NCBI GenBank assembly: GCA_025266875.1
Contig: JALLLT010000107.1
Coordinates: 1-36,751 of the forward strand
Direction: 5' to 3'
Origin: Fennellomyces sp. T-0311
Taxonomy: Eukaryota; Mucoromycota; Mucoromycetes; Mucorales; Lichtheimiaceae
DNA: 36,751 nt
Program-made: the position numbers and the translations under genes
Part shown: positions 10,159 through 20,767 of the stretch, piece by piece
How the letters are laid out: each line of letters opens with the position of its first letter
Numbering within the stretch: the stretch's first letter is position 1
Notes under the pieces: generated by a model
Databases searched by the model: none
What the model saw: only the letters and a program-made list of their open reading frames with translations
Told to the model about the DNA's origin: nothing

Positions 10159-11110
10159 CGAGAAATGCAGCTATGCTAACTTTCAAGTATCTACGTAAAT
10201 AAAATGGCGAAGGTAGCAAAAATATAAGGTATCACTATGAACGAATTTTTCGATCGTCTGATATGTGCTTATAGCAAGGGGTGGATAACAAGAGGGCGTG
10301 ATGTACCTTGGGTCAGTGGTCTAAAGGCGCATTACAAAGGATACAGGAAAAGATGGATATTATTTACAGGGTGCTGATAAAGACTTGATTACATTAGTCC
10401 TTATTAATTGAGTGTGCCTAATGGTGACAATGTGCAGAATGCCTTGGATCGAAATAAGATAGAAGCGCATAAAGCAAGCCAAAGTGCGATCCTGGACAGA
10501 AGTGTATATGAAACTGAAGTTAATGTTACCAGGCATTGTATCCAATATGAACATTGCCACTAATCATTATCTTGGAATGGCTATCTCTCACTTTCCTTTT
10601 TGATAAAACTCACTTCTGCAGATATATCTTCCGTATCAGGCTTACTGTCATAGACGCTGTCATGAATGTGTGTTAACAGCTATCATCTAGCTTATCATTA
10701 TCCGCTATGGACCGGCTGTATAACGATAGACATCATCTGTTCCCAATAATACCCCAACATGGCACACATAATGTACATACAGACAATCATGATATGACTT
10801 TGGATAACGTCAGTAATAGAAAATCCCATCCACGATAAGCATTTAATATGGATAGAGCGAACTCTTCACCTTAAAAAATACAGTTTTCTGAGTCTTATTG
10901 GCTACCATTGTCCTTTTCGATACTCGATACTTCGGTCTTATCTCACTAGGAAAATATACGTGATATATTTAGGTATCTATACGTAGTGATAAAGAAAAAT
11001 ACAGATTTGACAAGAGAAAGGGGAAAAAAGACTACCAAACAAGTAAGGGAAATTCTGAGAGATGGGAGGGGGGAGGAACTTACGAAAAAAAAGGTGACAA
11101 GAAAGATGGA
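10159..11110. other. Non-coding stretch
   Basis: About 950 bp with no supported gene or terminal structure between the end of hAT-2 and the Crypton C-terminus. A tRNA-like A box near 10311-10335 lacks the rest of a tRNA. The unseen end of the Crypton element may lie here. Confidence 0.4.
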
Positions 11111-11598
11111 TTAGCAGAAAAACATAAAGGCATTATCAGATAACCAGTTTATAGACCTGTTCTCCATGGTCTGCTTCCGATCGAAGAACAACATAGCCTC
11201 GTGTTCAGTCATTGGGGGATGTTCGGCGGTATACTTATTGATGGCTTCAATGATAATGCGCCTCCGGTTATACCATCTGGTATTCTTGGGGGACTTTCGC
11301 CATCTGGTACCATACGCGTCCTCCAACCATTGAATGGGCATCACGTTTGGAGGATACCCATCAAACCACTCACTCCACAACTGGGACAATTTCTTGGTGT
11401 TACGATTCATCGGAACCTGTGGTGGCTCAGACGGTGGTGTCGCTGGCAGGGATGGTTGCGAAACAGGAGCAAGAGGTATGTACGGGAGCGTGACCGTGGC
11501 CGTCCTCAATGGAGTTTGCTGCCGTACTTGTTGTTGGGTTTGCCCACCCTGGTCATCTTGCTGATTTTGCGGGTGTGGTTGTGGTTGTGGTTGTAGTT
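11111..11598 (-). pseudogene. Crypton recombinase, C-terminal part with GCR1_C domain (separated by Plavaka insertion)
   Basis: The C-terminal piece of the recombinase encoded at 17994-20277. It opens with Gln/Pro repeats (LQPQPQPHPQNQQ), then a Pro-rich linker. A GCR1_C-type DNA-binding domain follows: MNRNTKKLSQLWSEWFDGY, then YGTRWRKSPKNTRWYNRRR, the W-EW-G / WR-S / RR pattern of that family. The stop is at 11111. GCR1_C next to a tyrosine recombinase is known from fungal Cryptons. The frame here is exactly the one left at the other side of the Plavaka element once one TT copy is removed, which ties the two halves together. Confidence 0.85.
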
Positions 11599-11807
11599 CA
11601 TCCCAAAGTACCAAAAAAGCAGGAATGTATTACAGCTTTAATAGGAGAAGTTCATAGGGTTCGGAGTTGTTACTAGACGAACGACGCATTTTAAACAAAC
11701 TGAAGGGCAACAGATAGGTGTATGTTGCCTTGCTGTGATACAATAATTTCTTGGGAGCCTCGCGGTACCTTGCAGGGTGATTTACTAATTCCTTGGATGC
11801 CTTGCAC

Positions 11808-11827
11808 TGCCTTGGAGTGCCTCGGAG
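11808..11827. repeat. Plavaka subterminal motifs, left end
   Basis: Two head-to-tail decamers, TGCCTTGGAG and TGCCTCGGAG. Inverted copies (CTCCAAGGCA, CTCCGAGGCA) sit near the right end at 17826 and 17868. A weaker CCTTGCA motif also recurs at both ends (near 11768 and 17933). Likely binding sites for an element protein. Confidence 0.55.
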
Positions 11828-12003
11828 ACCACAACACCATATCACTCTTAAAGATTATACATAGAAATATATAAAGCTATATACATATGATGTCTGCATA
11901 AATTGCACAGAATGAAATACATATATTTTATTAGAAATGATGCTTTTATTCGGATGTTCGTCTTTGGTGTTCCGTTATAGTTTGTTAATGTCATGTATAT
12001 CAT

Positions 12004-15000
12004 TCAGGCCAAGTCATCCCACCACACACCATCATCATCTTGCAATGTTGGCAAGTTCGTATATCCCATTGACCAATACTTCGGACTTACGTCATGATTG
12101 ATAAGATATTGATCATATGGTCCTTCTGATTCAACGCCGTTTAAAGAAGTTGAAAAGTCAGGAATGACGTGTACTGGACATTCAATCATTGTTACTGGTA
12201 GTACTGAGAGACCTGAATAGTTAACTGAATCAGCTGGTGCGATAATAGGTTGTAGGCCACTAGCGTGAGGGATGTCGCTGCGCGCGTAGAGACGAATCAA
12301 GCAGAGGTCTTCATATTTCTTAGTGCCAGCTTCAGTAAAAGTTTCAATGGTGAAAAGTAGAAGGATCTGGCCGACATTGCTGATTCCATTTAATAGTGGA
12401 TTGACACTTTTGTGGAGGCGAACGAAATCGTAGCGGCTTGATCCATAAAATTCCGGACTTGCTCTCACTGTCTCTTGTAGCATATCACCATCCACGTCCT
12501 TGTCATTGATCACTAGTTTTTCTGAAATCCTGATCTACACCATTTTAAGCCGACGTACAGATAATGCATAATTCGTGCTTACCCTACGGGAGAATCGTGG
12601 ATACTTTTTAAGCTGTCTAATTCCCTTATTTCCAAGACAATAATCGAGGTACGTTCTTGTCAATTTTTCCAGAGATTTAAACGGATCACTTTGAAGTATA
12701 GTTTGCATAGCTATAAATGAACCGCGGTTGGAATGTGATGTAAGTGTGAATAAAGGTAGCTTCGTGTTATCGGCAATACGTGTTGTGGATGCTATCCATG
12801 GCCTTTTACAATCCTCCCAATACTGATCGCTCAATAAGTCTCGATAGTAAATGTAGCTTCCTAGCTATTGTTGAGGGTATTTTAGTTTACTGAACTTATA
12901 CTACATCTCATATAATATACCTGTTCCACAAACTTGTTACTTGCGTAGTTTACATGCTGAGCAGGCTCCTTAGCATCTTTTCGATGTTGTCTCTCTGAAT
13001 GTGTTGTACTATAGTTTCCAGTCACTCCATATCTTCTGATATCTGTGGTGTACTTCCAAAGAGCATGCATCTTCGGAAATCGCAATTTACTCTAAACAAT
13101 TTAATAATCAATAGGGTCCATATTCCAATATATAACTTACTGGAGACCATTCTTCGAATATCGCACTATGTCGACTGAATAAGAGTAGTGATTGATCCAT
13201 CTCTGCTAATGTCCGCTCCGAATGTTCTTTTGCGAGTGCTTGTTGAAAAAAGTCAATAAAATGACGAAATGCGATGGCCATTTGTAAAGGAATAAGGTCA
13301 TGAACACAGGATAAAAAAATCTAATGGTATAGTAGTTTAGTTTCTGAATATCGTCAAGGGATGCGCTCTTACTGCCATATGAGATTTAAGCTCACTAAAG
13401 GTCGGGTTCTTAAGAAAGCTTATCATATAGCCGGATTTGAAGGTGTGAAGTCCTGAAAACGACGATACGAAAGACGCTCTAAATATAACACTTAGTCTCT
13501 AGGTAAAACAGTAGAAGATTTTCTTTGCCTGTAGTTTATCTGCTTGATCACTGATGAGCCACCATTTTGAAATAATAGCATACGTTCGACACATTGAACT
13601 AGATGCTTATACATGCCGCCTAGTTGGTGTAAGTCATCAACGGATAAGGCTTGATAAATATCGAACAACGGCATACCCCAGAATGCATTCTATATAAACA
13701 TGTATCAGTAAAAAATTTCAACAAGAGCATATGGTGGTGCGCCTATTTCAAGCACCTTAATCAAATGGGTTGAATTATCCTCAAGTATCTTCCTCATCTT
13801 TCTCTTAGTTCCGTTACAGTCAAAAGATTTTGCTTCGTCGTAAACCGATTCCATGTGTGCTTGTGTTCTTCGAATGTTGTTTGTATGTGCTTCATCACTT
13901 GACCAATCGTACGGTAGGTGAAAAGCGCATGTAGGTGTGAGACACCTTGGACATGAGTATGCACTGGTACCGCTCCGCACAATAGAAAGCAATCTTCTAC
14001 ATAAAGTAATGTAGCTTAGATACTAGCTATAAGCATATTAAAATACTTACTGTTCAGGCAGATCTGCCATATAGCATGTAAGTGCTGGCACGCAACGATA
14101 TATTTTGTCATTTGGACCTTTCAATTCATACGCTGGAACACTGTATATACTTACATGAGCAACGATATAAGAACCGCGATAGTATAACGTACGTTCCGTC
14201 CTTGTTTTTGAATAGTGCAAATATCTTTTCGAGACAGTGATGAATAACTGCAAGCTTGGCAGGCACAAACCATGATGGAGCTTTCTCAGTTGGTCCATCC
14301 CACTCGATGCATGGCAAAAAAGCGAGAACTCGACGCGCATTATCCTCTAGCTTTTCCCGTATAGAGGATGGTATGTTTCCTTTGCGATTGATTGGCTGTT
14401 AGTCTTATCACTTTAAGGAATCGTATCCTTAATCATACCGAGTGTCAAGTAAACCGGCCAAGCTTTGTAGCGAAAATTACCTGTAATAGCTGTTTGGTCT
14501 GATGCGAGGATAATAGAGAGAACAACGTAGTCATTAGGAAGTTGAGCCTATTTAAATCATCACGTCAGTCTACCTTTACCAGGTGCAATGTATCAACAAA
14601 CCTGTAATTCTTCCCACCATGTTCCAGAGTCAATATCTCCGTATATCCTAGTTCCATCCCGACGCCATTGACGTGCACTTAAAACTATATCCTTCGAGAA
14701 TGCTGGATGGGAAAATAAGTGTTGGCACAGATCGACAACGTTTCTATAGCCAAGAGTAAGGGACCCAACTGCACCACGGAAGGCTGCCTCGTGTTCTTTT
14801 GGGAAGTCATCAATCTGGCTTAAGTCAACATCGTAGTACTGGAAAGGCTATGCATATATTAGTAAATGGGCAAGAAATCAATGCACAGTACATCTTACTA
14901 TGGTTGCACAAGGATGGGCATCAGAGCTGAGGATTGCTTTCATTTTATCCTTTGTTTTTGCTTTTAGTATAAGAGGCTGGGCGCTAGCATGGCCTTCGTC

Positions 15001-15591
15001 GAAAGCGTCTTGTACTATGCTGGCTATTCTGAATTTTGTTGGAATAAGTTTAACTTGTTCAATATGCGTAACTGAATTTAGTTTTACTGAGCGTATTCTG
15101 CATTCGACACTCCATGATCCAGTGCATATGTGGCCAGCTTTTTATCTACTCCACGTAAAGATTTTTTGGTAACTCTCTGATTACTGATCTCCACGATGGC
15201 CTCTGTACTTTATCAATAAAGGTTCTGTTGCTCACAGCAACACATTATACTCACCTTCAAAACTACTTCTTTGGCTGACCTTCTCAATCGGTACTGCGGC
15301 AGTTGGATCTGGTTCATAGCTGTAATATGCCGAATCCCAATCCATATCTTGTACAGCGTTATCTGTAGGAGATTGTGGCTATAAGAGATTAAGTTAGTTT
15401 GTTTTATTACCATATCCCAAAAGCTCTACCACAGGTGCAGTGTGGTGCCGTGTCAAGTTTGCACTGTCGGCTCCACGTGCTTCAGGGAACGGTTCCGAAG
15501 GGTGAGACACATTTATATGTTGATCCAGAGCGAAACTATTTTTAAAGGGTCGTCGATGCTTGCAATTTGGGAATGGACAGTGTTGTTGCAT
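12004..15591 (-). CDS. Plavaka transposase (multi-exon)
   Basis: Transposase of the Plavaka group (related to KDZ and CACTA). Roughly ten exons. The start at 15591 gives an N-terminal C2H2 finger (CPFPNCKHRRPF ... LDQHINVSH), usual for the group. Further on: FQYYDVDLSQI, then LSIILASDQTAITG and KAWPVYLTLG (region of the first catalytic Asp), PSSIREKLEDNARRVLAFLP, YMADLPEQ, SCPRCLTP, ALSVDDLHQLGGMYKHLV (second Asp), KMHALWKYTTDIRRYG and YSTTHSERQHRKDAKEP. It ends WWDDLA at 12004. Several apparent frame changes resolve as GT..AG introns; for instance a 53-base intron at about 14194-14142 keeps the frame. I could not resolve splicing in the N-terminal third (about 14900-15240), where all frames are partly open. 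No definite disabling change was found. A possible poly(A) signal (AATAAA, minus, 11932-11927) follows. Confidence 0.82.
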
Positions 15592-15694
15592 GGTGGGGGT
15601 GTTGTGGAAAGCTTCAAAAAACGCGAACTGTTTAACTTTTTAAGTTTGACACGCGGAGTACTGCGCATGACACTCTTCTCCCTTTTCCGCAGTA
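15592..15694. promoter_or_regulatory. Divergent promoter of the two Plavaka genes
   Basis: Only 103 bp separate the two start codons (minus-strand transposase at 15591, plus-strand gene at 15695), so both must be driven from here or from inside the neighbours. A palindromic GCGGAGTACTGCG lies at about 15653-15665. No clear TATA box. Confidence 0.5.
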
Positions 15695-17659
15695 ATGGTA
15701 ACCAAGAACGTAAAGCAAATCGCCTCTCCCCCCCTAATATTCAATCTTCTAACTGCTTTTTATTATAACAAGACTCGTGGAGGCGGTCGTAACGGTCATC
15801 GTCGAGTTGGTGGTATAGGTGGTCTTGAGCGCGACAATGATTCTTCTGAAGCGGTAAACTCTCCTGCCCCTCAATCCATTGAACAGCGGTTGGTGTAGTT
15901 CGCAAATGCGACGCGTATCTTTTAACTGATAGCATAGAAGAAGCATTCGAAGCTCTCATCGTTTCCAACCATACAATGTTGAGATAAGCCAAGGACGAAC
16001 TACGCCGCAGCATCCCATTGATTGCACAGCAGTTCGACGATCATCGACAAACGCGGGATCGCCTACGCAGCAATCGATTGCTAGAGCAGTGCCATCAAGT
16101 AGTGCAATTCGACTTGGCCCATTACGCTCAACTTCAACGATATTGTCAACGACCGTAACTCCATCTCAACTTCCAGGCGTACCTCTGGCTCTAGGCATAG
16201 CTTCTCCCTCAAACCTTTCTCACCTTCCGACTGCAGCTTTACATCCACTGTCACCTCACCTGTCAAACGTGGCATCATCAAGCTTTCCCGTACCTTCTGC
16301 TGCGACACAGAATCTGCACCAATATCTGCCGTACCATCCGTCACAACAGCCAACGCCAAGCAGTAGCTCGGGACTTATAAACCGTGCACACACAAACAGC
16401 ATCGATAATAGATATATGGATGATGAAGAGCGCCGAGAGAATGTCGACCCCGATGAGCAGAACTTCGATGACGAGTACTTGGGTGAACAGGACGATGACA
16501 TGGAGGACCATGCTACGAGTGATAGTCCAATGCAAGAGCAGTCAAGGTCAGCAAGGTACGATTTTTATGATAGGATCACAGCAGACTTACTAGTGCTATG
16601 CTTGCCTTTAGTAACCAGACAATCGGGAGTCGTCCACTTACTATAGTCGAACGAAACATACAAAGGTAACTACTTTAGGCATCCCACACTTGATGCTAAT
16701 CTATCGCACTTAGGGATGAGCTCGACATCCGCAACACCTCGGATCCTGATCTAATCCAATATACTGACAAGATCAAATACCACGTTTACTTGCAAGACGC
16801 ATTTCCCGATGTAACGCAAGGGCACGAGCTATCAATGAGATTCAGTCGTGAAATTGAAGGAATTGTGCCAACCGATCAGCGTCGCTTCACGATTCCAACT
16901 GATATACGAAAAATGGTATATGTTCCTGTTATTATTGTTAGATAATATTAACGGCAAGTAATTGTATAGGTTCGCTCTAAAGCAAGCAGCTTTCGAATAT
17001 CCGCGCATAGCGGAATGAAGGATGTCTTATTGGTGTATGAATTTGATTCAAGGTCATTGCCAAGAAGCTCTAAAACAAGAGGGAAAAGCCAGTATCGGTA
17101 TTTACTGGATGGATCAAGGTAATGTTATATGTATAATGGGCAGAAATGATAAACAGGGTTACTAGATTCGCACGAGAAGGCTTCGTGGCTACTGGCGCTC
17201 TATTACAGAATAGATCTATTGGTGAATGTCTCTACCACTTGATGTACAACACGAATGGCGGTGCATCTCGACTAAGTCCTCCACCTGACCGAATCACAAG
17301 AGAGTTTATCGCACTCGCATATGTCATGGTATTTAGTGGTGGGGTACTAGTGCAAATGAGACTGACAAATAATCTAGATGTTCTATCGCATGGTGCTCAT
17401 GTACAATCTACAGTACATATGTCCAGAATGGCGAGATCAATTTCGCGACGGCTCCCACTGGTATGACATATACCGCCGTACAATACAAGGCTACGGAAGC
17501 GATACTGAAGAGGTGATAGACTGGGACACTGTGCTTGAATTTCAAAACAATGTCATTCGCGAGATGATGAACAGAAATGGAAGGCATCAATCAACAAGTA
17601 ATCCGGAAGCATTCTTTGTAGCGATGTATCCCGATGGCTTTGACATTGAAGATGATTAA
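15695..17659 (+). CDS. Plavaka second gene, unknown function, seven exons
   Basis: Exons read as 15695-15892, 15933-16555, 16612-16665, 16714-16915, 16970-17118, 17157-17328 and 17378-17659. Every junction is GT..AG and in phase, with no internal stop, giving about 550 residues. The N-terminus is basic and Gly-rich (TRGGGRNGHRRV). A long Ser/Pro region follows, then an acidic stretch (DDEERRENVDPDEQN ... DDDMEDH). The C-terminal half looks folded: DKIKYHVYLQDAFPDV, RFTIPTDIRKMV, RFAREGFVATGALL, LMYNLQYICPEWRD. The layout recalls the fungal DUF6532 type, but I cannot confirm that. Immediately after the ATG is a possible donor, so exon 1 might instead be ATG plus an intron to about 15771. It is probably an accessory (TNPA-like) protein, an inference from position only. 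AATAAA follows at 17711. Confidence 0.7.
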
Positions 17660-17710
17660 TACAACGTAGCGTGCCATTGCACAATATATCATAGGTCTCA
17701 TTCGTTGATT

Positions 17711-17716
17711 AATAAA
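17711..17716 (+). terminator. Poly(A) signal of the Plavaka second gene
   Basis: AATAAA, 52 bp after the stop at 17659. The rest of 17660-17993 is the Plavaka terminal region with its subterminal motifs. Confidence 0.5.
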
Positions 17717-17825
17717 GTCTATCGAGAGTTGTAGTGTACAGCAGCTGTATTAGTGATAATAAACGATAAGAGGATCCGCAAGAAGCACACAGATCACTGC
17801 CTACAAGTTTCCAATTTTAGTAACG

Positions 17826-17877
17826 CTCCAAGGCACCAGAAGGCCCTCCAAAGAATTTATTTATACGCTCCGAGGCA
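17826..17877. repeat. Plavaka subterminal motifs, right end
   Basis: CTCCAAGGCA at 17826-17835 and CTCCGAGGCA at 17868-17877, the inverted counterparts of the pair at 11808-11827. Confidence 0.55.
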
Positions 17878-17993
17878 TTCCGCAGATATGGGTTCCACTG
17901 CAGCTCGAGGGGTTTCTTTCATAACCTCTCATACCTTGCACGTCTTGCAAGGTGCATTGCAACGAATTACCAGCATTTGAGTATTTTGGGATG

Positions 17994-20277
17994 TTGTTGT
18001 TGTGGCTGTTGTGGCTGTAGCTGCGGTTGCCCACCTTGGCCAAGGTTTAACGTCATTGTCAAGGGCACCTGACCAGAAGCAATGCTTGAAATCTGCTGAA
18101 GCAAGTTGTTGATATTGCTCGCTTGTTCAGCTAGCCCAGACAATGCTTGTAACGATGTTAAAACAGTGGAAAAAAACTGAAACTGCTGATTCATAGCTGC
18201 GATGTGGGAGTTCAATGTCTGATTTTGCACCTCAAAGCGTGCATTAACCTGGTGCCAAATCACTCAACTGACGTTGAATAACTGGCACGGCTCTTTGCAA
18301 AAGCAGTTCGGGTGGTTCAACATCAGTCTCCACTGCAGCTGTCACTTTACTAAAAAGTAATTCACAGTTAGCAAAATGAAGGTATAGTGCAATAACGAAA
18401 TATACTTACCACTCAAAGGCATTGTACAAGTCGTCTTGAAATAAGGAATTTCTCCACAAATAATGCTGGGGAAACTTCTTCTTCATCAGCACTGAGTCTT
18501 GCAAGAAAACAATACGGAGTTGTGCAAGTAGCTTGAGGAGCATGTCGGCCGCACAAGATGGCTCTGCTACCCTTTTGTTGTCCAAGTTTTCGCGCCACTC
18601 ATCGACAAAGGGAAATACTTTCTTGACCAATTCTTCCGGGGGGATCTCGGTCACATGGGGAAGGTAAAACTGGCCAGCCTCTCTAGGAAAACCCGCCAGC
18701 GTTCTCAAGAACTCGTGTGGAAGATTGGTAAGATAGCTGGTAGTAAGAGAGCTTGAATTCCAGTGACCGGCGCGACAAATTGCCGATTCCACTGTACTGT
18801 CAAGTTCTGCCATCCAGGCACCGGCACCACGCATCGCATGCGTCTTTGCTTTGCTGTGAAGACCAACTGCTTCGAATGCTTCCTTGATGACTGCCAGATG
18901 CTGAGAGTAGCTGAGAGCTTTTGTGGGACTGCCGTCGGAAGACTTGATGAGCTTGTAGTCGTACCAGTCAGAGTTTCTGTCCATCTCAGGGAAGCGCTCC
19001 TCGTAATGCTGAAAGCGACTGAATAAGTAGCAAGCAAGCATCATATGCGCACATATATCAACTTTAACATTGCGTAAGCACCCAGCAACCTCGACCCGGC
19101 CGTTCTTGTTTGTCTTCCCCTGCTTGAGAATCATGACTAGGGCATGACATTCAGTGATTCCTTCATTTTCAAGGTGGACAGATTGGAGATCAGAAAACTC
19201 TAAACTGCGTATGCTTTCACCACAAAGCAAGCCATAGTGCTGTAAAAGAAAGGATACGCCGTTTCGCAAATGATGTTCTTGTCCTTGGTTCCAAAAATGG
19301 TTGACGACTAGTTCCATTTCGCGCCTTGTCGCGTATCCATCAGCAGCTGTGAAGGCGCCTCTATCGTCGTAATTCTCGCGCCTAATTCGGTTTTCCTCCT
19401 TGCGTAGCCAATCTAGCTATGCTGAAACTGTTTTTCCACGTGGGCTTGGACGATAGAAGCCATCTGTCAGACACTGTTCCGCCCAAAGATCAACAATCGC
19501 AGCAGCATATGCTTCCATGGTTGCAAGCTTGACTGTCTTAATACGGCGACTGTTGGCATCGGTAGGTGGAGTATACGTAGTATCAGGAGCAGAGGAAGAG
19601 CTAGCAGCGCGCCTGGCAAAGTGGTGATGAAGGAGGAGGAGGTAGCAGAGGGATTGTCGAGTGGTGCTGTAGATGACTGACCGGCACTGGCAACCTCATC
19701 AAGGTCAGGAATATTGTCCTCATTGGTATAAGGCCACGCGACTTCGAGATCTTCGTCTTCGGAATCTTCTTCGAAATCAACATCGGAATCGCGATCAACA
19801 TTACCGACAGACGATTCAGCAGTAGTTGGCGTCTCAGCAGCGTCAGGCCGAAGAATACCAGCTAAAGGCATAGAAGCAGGTGAAGGGCGTGATTCCGAAG
19901 GACTAGGAGCATCAGGCTGCTTTCTTTTCTTGCCTCACTTGCGGTGTGGGCAGAATGCTACCTATATAACACTTTTAGTCAATTATCTGTTTATATAAGT
20001 TTTAAAGTACTAACCTCTTGCTTCAAGAAAAGATGAAGCTTAAGGTCGTTAGGATACTCGTCCTGACCTTGCTTGCAGCACCATTCCTTGAATTCCTTTT
20101 GACGACTTTTATACTGCTTGATCGTGTTCGGTGGTTGTGCTTCTCAGGAAAGTCGAAATGTCTCAAGGGCTGCCATATCTCTTGCTCTTACGTACGCCTG
20201 CTCCTCGGTCTCTTCCTCCTGAACAGGTTGCTGAATAGGCTGGAATGCTTGCTGTGTAGGTTCACTGGGCAACAAGG
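17994..20277 (-). pseudogene. Crypton tyrosine recombinase, N-terminal and catalytic part, with several lesions
   Basis: DNA recombinase of Crypton elements, on the minus strand. From the N-terminus: Gln/Pro-rich start, SAM-like core-binding segment (NTIKQYKSRQKEFKEW), basic GKKRKQ, acidic linker, VKLATMEAYAAAIVDLW, then the catalytic domain at 19317-18411. Catalytic residues are all visible: Arg in GESIRSLEFSDLQ, HxxR in THAMRG, His/Trp in GHWNSSS and Tyr in TTSYLTNLP. Introns fit at about 20010-19960 and at 18409-18350. Lesions: in-frame TGA near 20120 and 19930, TAG at 19419-19417, and one-base shifts near 20110, 19640 and 18250. The gene then runs into the Plavaka element; its C-terminus lies at 11598-11111. 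The catalytic block resembles Ndc10-like recombinase domains of fungi. Dead as it stands. Confidence 0.85.
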
Positions 20278-20403
20278 CATATATCAAGTACTTGATATAT
20301 GCATAAAAATGCTTGATATATGCTTCGATATACGTATATCAAGTACTTGCGATATGCAGCAAAAAAAGTACTTTCTTGCCATATATCAAGTACTTGATAT
20401 ATG
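20278..20403. repeat. Palindrome cluster with two identical 24-bp perfect palindromes
   Basis: A perfect palindrome whose half-site is CATATATCAAGT occupies 20278-20301 and again 20380-20403. Between them lies a degenerate third copy (about 20329-20357). It begins exactly where Crypton coding similarity fades, so it may mark the element edge or a small palindromic insertion. The following 20404-20552 shows nothing I can name. Confidence 0.7.
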
Positions 20404-20767
20404 GACCTGGGTGCCTACTAAAAACGGGAGCTTTAGCGTGCATAAAGCTAACAGCACTTTGCATAATGCAAGTAACTGCCTTCTGCGCATATGTACGAAA
20501 TTTTCCACATGACGTTTGAAACTATAATGTACATACATCGCATTACATACTTTTAGAGCATCCTCAACGGTCCGCATAAAATTTTATTGTAAATCCGAAT
20601 TTTACAACCACCGGCTGGGATTGTAAACATCCTTACAACTGGTTCTCTGCAACGGTCCGTGTAAAATGAGTTGTAAAGCATGTATCTCACGTCATAAAGT
20701 ATGACAAAAATAAAAAAAATAAAAATAAATCAGGAAGCTTGGGAACAATTGTTTTTGTTTATTTAAA

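Larger units (their letters stand above)
11599..17993. mobile_element. Plavaka transposon, 6395 bp, inserted in the Crypton gene
   Basis: Ends are inverted: 11599 reads CATCCCAAAGTAC and the reverse complement from 17993 reads CATCCCAAAATAC; similarity continues loosely for about 30 bp. The flanking dinucleotide is TT on both sides (11597-11598, 17994-17995). Deleting the element with one TT restores the Crypton frame, which fixes the boundaries. Subterminal motifs TGCCTTGGAG and TGCCTCGGAG sit at 11808-11827, and inverted copies at 17826-17835 and 17868-17877. Inside are a minus-strand transposase (12004-15591) and a plus-strand second gene (15695-17659) diverging from a 103-bp gap. Confidence 0.87.

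Noticed and set aside
10300..10350. tRNA-Leu-like A box (GTCAGTGGTCTAAAGGCGC)
   Set aside because: No matching B box or acceptor stem in the next 100 bp and one extra base in the box; treated as chance.
14142..14194. Apparent frameshift in the Plavaka transposase
   Set aside because: A 53-base GT..AG intron (donor GTACGT, acceptor ATACAG) joins KDGT to VPAYELKG in phase, so no lesion is needed.
15900..16550. Minus-strand frames and an alternative plus frame opposite the Plavaka second gene
   Set aside because: Low-complexity antisense of the Ser/Pro and acidic coding; the plus-strand model splices cleanly.
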